DNA of 64,000 nt from contig REGQ01000004.1 of the NCBI GenBank assembly GCA_004134985.1, forward strand, positions 124,001-188,000. Reading direction: 5' to 3'. The notes under the pieces were generated by a model that saw only the letters and a program-made list of their open reading frames with translations, was not told where the DNA came from and did no database searches. Shown piece by piece: positions 62,961-64,000 of the stretch. The position numbers and the translations under genes were made by a program. Within the stretch, counting starts at the first letter, position 1. Each line of letters starts with the position of its first letter. This DNA is from Paenibacillaceae bacterium. Lineage in GTDB: Bacteria > Bacillota > Bacilli > Paenibacillales > Paenibacillaceae.

Positions 62961-64000
62961 CCATCTCCGGCTACTACGGAGTGCGCAACAGCGGCGATGA
63001 AGCGGTGTTGAAATCGATCCTGCTCGCTCTGGAGACGGAAGCGAAGGCGCAGGGCGTACAGATCGAGCCGATTGTACTGTCGCAAGATCCTGCGTGGACG
63101 ACGAAAATGTACGGTGTACAAGCTGTTCATCGGATGCGCCCTGCCGAATTGATCAAGGCCCTGCGCGGCTGCGACGGGCTGATCAGCGGCGGGGGCAGCC
63201 TGCTGCAGGACGCGACGGGAACGAAGACAATTCCCTATTACACGGGCGTCATCAAGCTGGCGCAATGGCTTGGCAAGCCGACGTTCGTGTATGCCCAGGG
63301 AATCGGTCCGGTGAACCGTCGCTGGATGGACCCGATGATCCGCAGCGCGATTCGCAAGAGCGCGTACGTATCCGTGCGGGACCCCGAATCCGCCGCGCTG
63401 CTCGGACGGATCGGCGTCCCGACTGAACGGATCGAGGTTGTACCCGATCCGGTGATGGGACTGCCGCTGCCGCGAGGCGCGGCAGCGGCAGCGAAGCGGG
63501 CCGGCGCATCCGCCGATGAGGCGGGGCGCGTGCCCGTGGTGGGCGTGTCCTTGCGGAATTGGCGCAAGGACAGTGCCGATCTCGAGCGCGCGGCGGCCGC
63601 GCTCGCAGCTCTGGCCCGAAGCCGCGCGGTGCGGCTTCGGTTCCTGGATTTTCATACGCCCGACGATACGGAGGCGTCGGCGTATGTTATGCGTCGGCTC
63701 GCCGCGCTGGGCGACGGCGGGCATGGCAGCAATGCGCCTGCTGGTGCAGGCGGGCATGGCCCCTCTGATGCGCGCGAGCAAGCTGGCGCGTCGGTGGCGG
63801 CCGCGCAGTGGCAGCAGCTTGGGGCGCAGCAGCAAGCGGGCTTGCACCCAGGCAGCACGGCGGAGCGCGCCGAGCCTGGCGAAGATCCGCAGCTGATGCT
63901 GCAGGAAGTGAGCCGCTGCGATATGCTGCTCGGCATGCGGCTGCATGCGCTTATCTACGCGGCGAATGTGGAAGTGCCGATGCTGGGCTTGTCCTATGAC
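62918..64000 (+). CDS. csaB: Polysaccharide pyruvyl transferase CsaB, 3' end outside window
   Basis: The frame is open from ATG 62918 (MGGAARQEQQSYRVAISGYYG), after GAAGGAG, to the last base: 361 codons, with only the C-terminus missing. Motifs: 'ISGYYGVRNSGDEAVLKSIL', 'CDGLISGGGSLLQDATGTKTIPYYTGVI', 'FVYAQGIGPVNRRWM', 'VRDPESAALL' and 'MLLGMRLHALIYAA'. CsaB adds a 4,6-ketal pyruvate to ManNAc in the secondary wall polymer, the ligand for SLH domains. The window encodes two SLH proteins and MnaA, the ManNAc-nucleotide source. Residues about 265-325 are a Gly/Ala/Gln/His-rich insert absent from Bacillus anthracis CsaB, within a visibly GC-rich stretch (63400-63950). Confidence 0.92.
   Translation, partial: MGGAARQEQQSYRVAISGYYGVRNSGDEAVLKSILLALETEAKAQGVQIEPIVLSQDPAWTTKMYGVQAVHRMRPAELIKALRGCDGLISGGGSLLQDATGTKTIPYYTGVIKLAQWLGKPTFVYAQGIGPVNRRWMDPMIRSAIRKSAYVSVRDPESAALLGRIGVPTERIEVVPDPVMGLPLPRGAAAAAKRAGASADEAGRVPVVGVSLRNWRKDSADLERAAAALAALARSRAVRLRFLDFHTPDDTEASAYVMRRLAALGDGGHGSNAPAGAGGHGPSDAREQAGASVAAAQWQQLGAQQQAGLHPGSTAERAEPGEDPQLMLQEVSRCDMLLGMRLHALIYAANVEVPMLGLSYD

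Noticed and set aside
62816-63946. Minus-strand open frame (376 codons) opposite csaB
   Set aside because: It arises from the GC-rich codon pattern of csaB; the plus-strand frame carries all pyruvyl-transferase motifs.

Overview
This 64 kb window comes from an endospore-forming, flagellated, low-to-mid GC Gram-positive chromosome. It most resembles Paenibacillus or a close relative in the Paenibacillaceae. The evidence is sporulation genes in Bacillus-like order (spoIIR, spoIID, spoIIQ, spoIIID), flhO/flhP, SLH-domain surface proteins together with csaB, and frequent GTG/TTG starts with strong AGGAGG-type ribosome sites. Gene order follows the B. subtilis prfA-prmC-spoIIR-ywlC-mntP-ywlE-rpiB-ywlG-glyA-upp-atp stretch, then murA-spoIID-spoIIQ-spoIIID-mbl-flhO-flhP-fabZ. 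No rRNA, tRNA, CRISPR array or prophage was recognised.

Layout. 1-4.2 kb: the 3' end of a thioredoxin gene, a secreted SLH/YcdB-like protein and ychF. 4.7-16.9 kb: translation termination and its modification (prfA, prmC), spoIIR, t6A synthesis (ywlC), Mn export (mntP), protein-arginine phosphatase (ywlE), a ZTP riboswitch in front of rpiB-ywlG-glyA, a Gfo/Idh/MocA oxidoreductase, upp and mnaA. 17.3-24.7 kb: a complete F1Fo ATP synthase operon. 24.9-27.8 kb: a chemoreceptor and dps. 27.8-28.8 kb: a gene-free, repeat-rich kilobase. 28.8-38.9 kb: an eleven-gene complex I operon (nuoABCDHIJKLMN, no nuoEFG). 39.2-42.4 kb: a large SLH-anchored subtilase and a DUF1146 protein. 42.6-46.2 kb: murA, spoIID, spoIIQ. 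46.2-47.5 kb: a tyrosine recombinase inside a perfect 27-bp inverted repeat. 47.6-52.7 kb: an HD-GYP-like protein, spoIIID, mbl, flhO, flhP and a small membrane protein. 52.7-55.5 kb: an eroded region with a second copy of a dispersed repeat, a substrate-binding-protein remnant and a secreted protein. 55.5-64 kb: a ten-repeat bacterial Ig-like protein, fabZ, a phosphohexomutase, a DUF5693 membrane protein and the start of csaB.

Functional themes. Energy: complex I and ATP synthase, both in long tightly packed operons. Envelope: mnaA (UDP-ManNAc), csaB (pyruvylation of the secondary wall polymer), murA, mbl, and two SLH proteins that would use the pyruvylated polymer as anchor. Sporulation: four stage II/III genes, three of them with plausible sigma-F or sigma-E promoters. 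One-carbon/purine balance: a ZTP riboswitch over the glyA operon.

The most unusual items are: the recombinase cassette whose 27-bp ends each look like a recombination site and lie in inverted orientation (possible invertible segment); a roughly 198-bp dispersed repeat present at 28.0 and 53.0 kb; a 7 x 47-bp tandem array; and in-frame minisatellites that enlarge the linkers of PrmC (42 bp x 3) and the Sua5-type YwlC (36 bp x 5). All calls rest on reading the sequence by eye; no database search was run.
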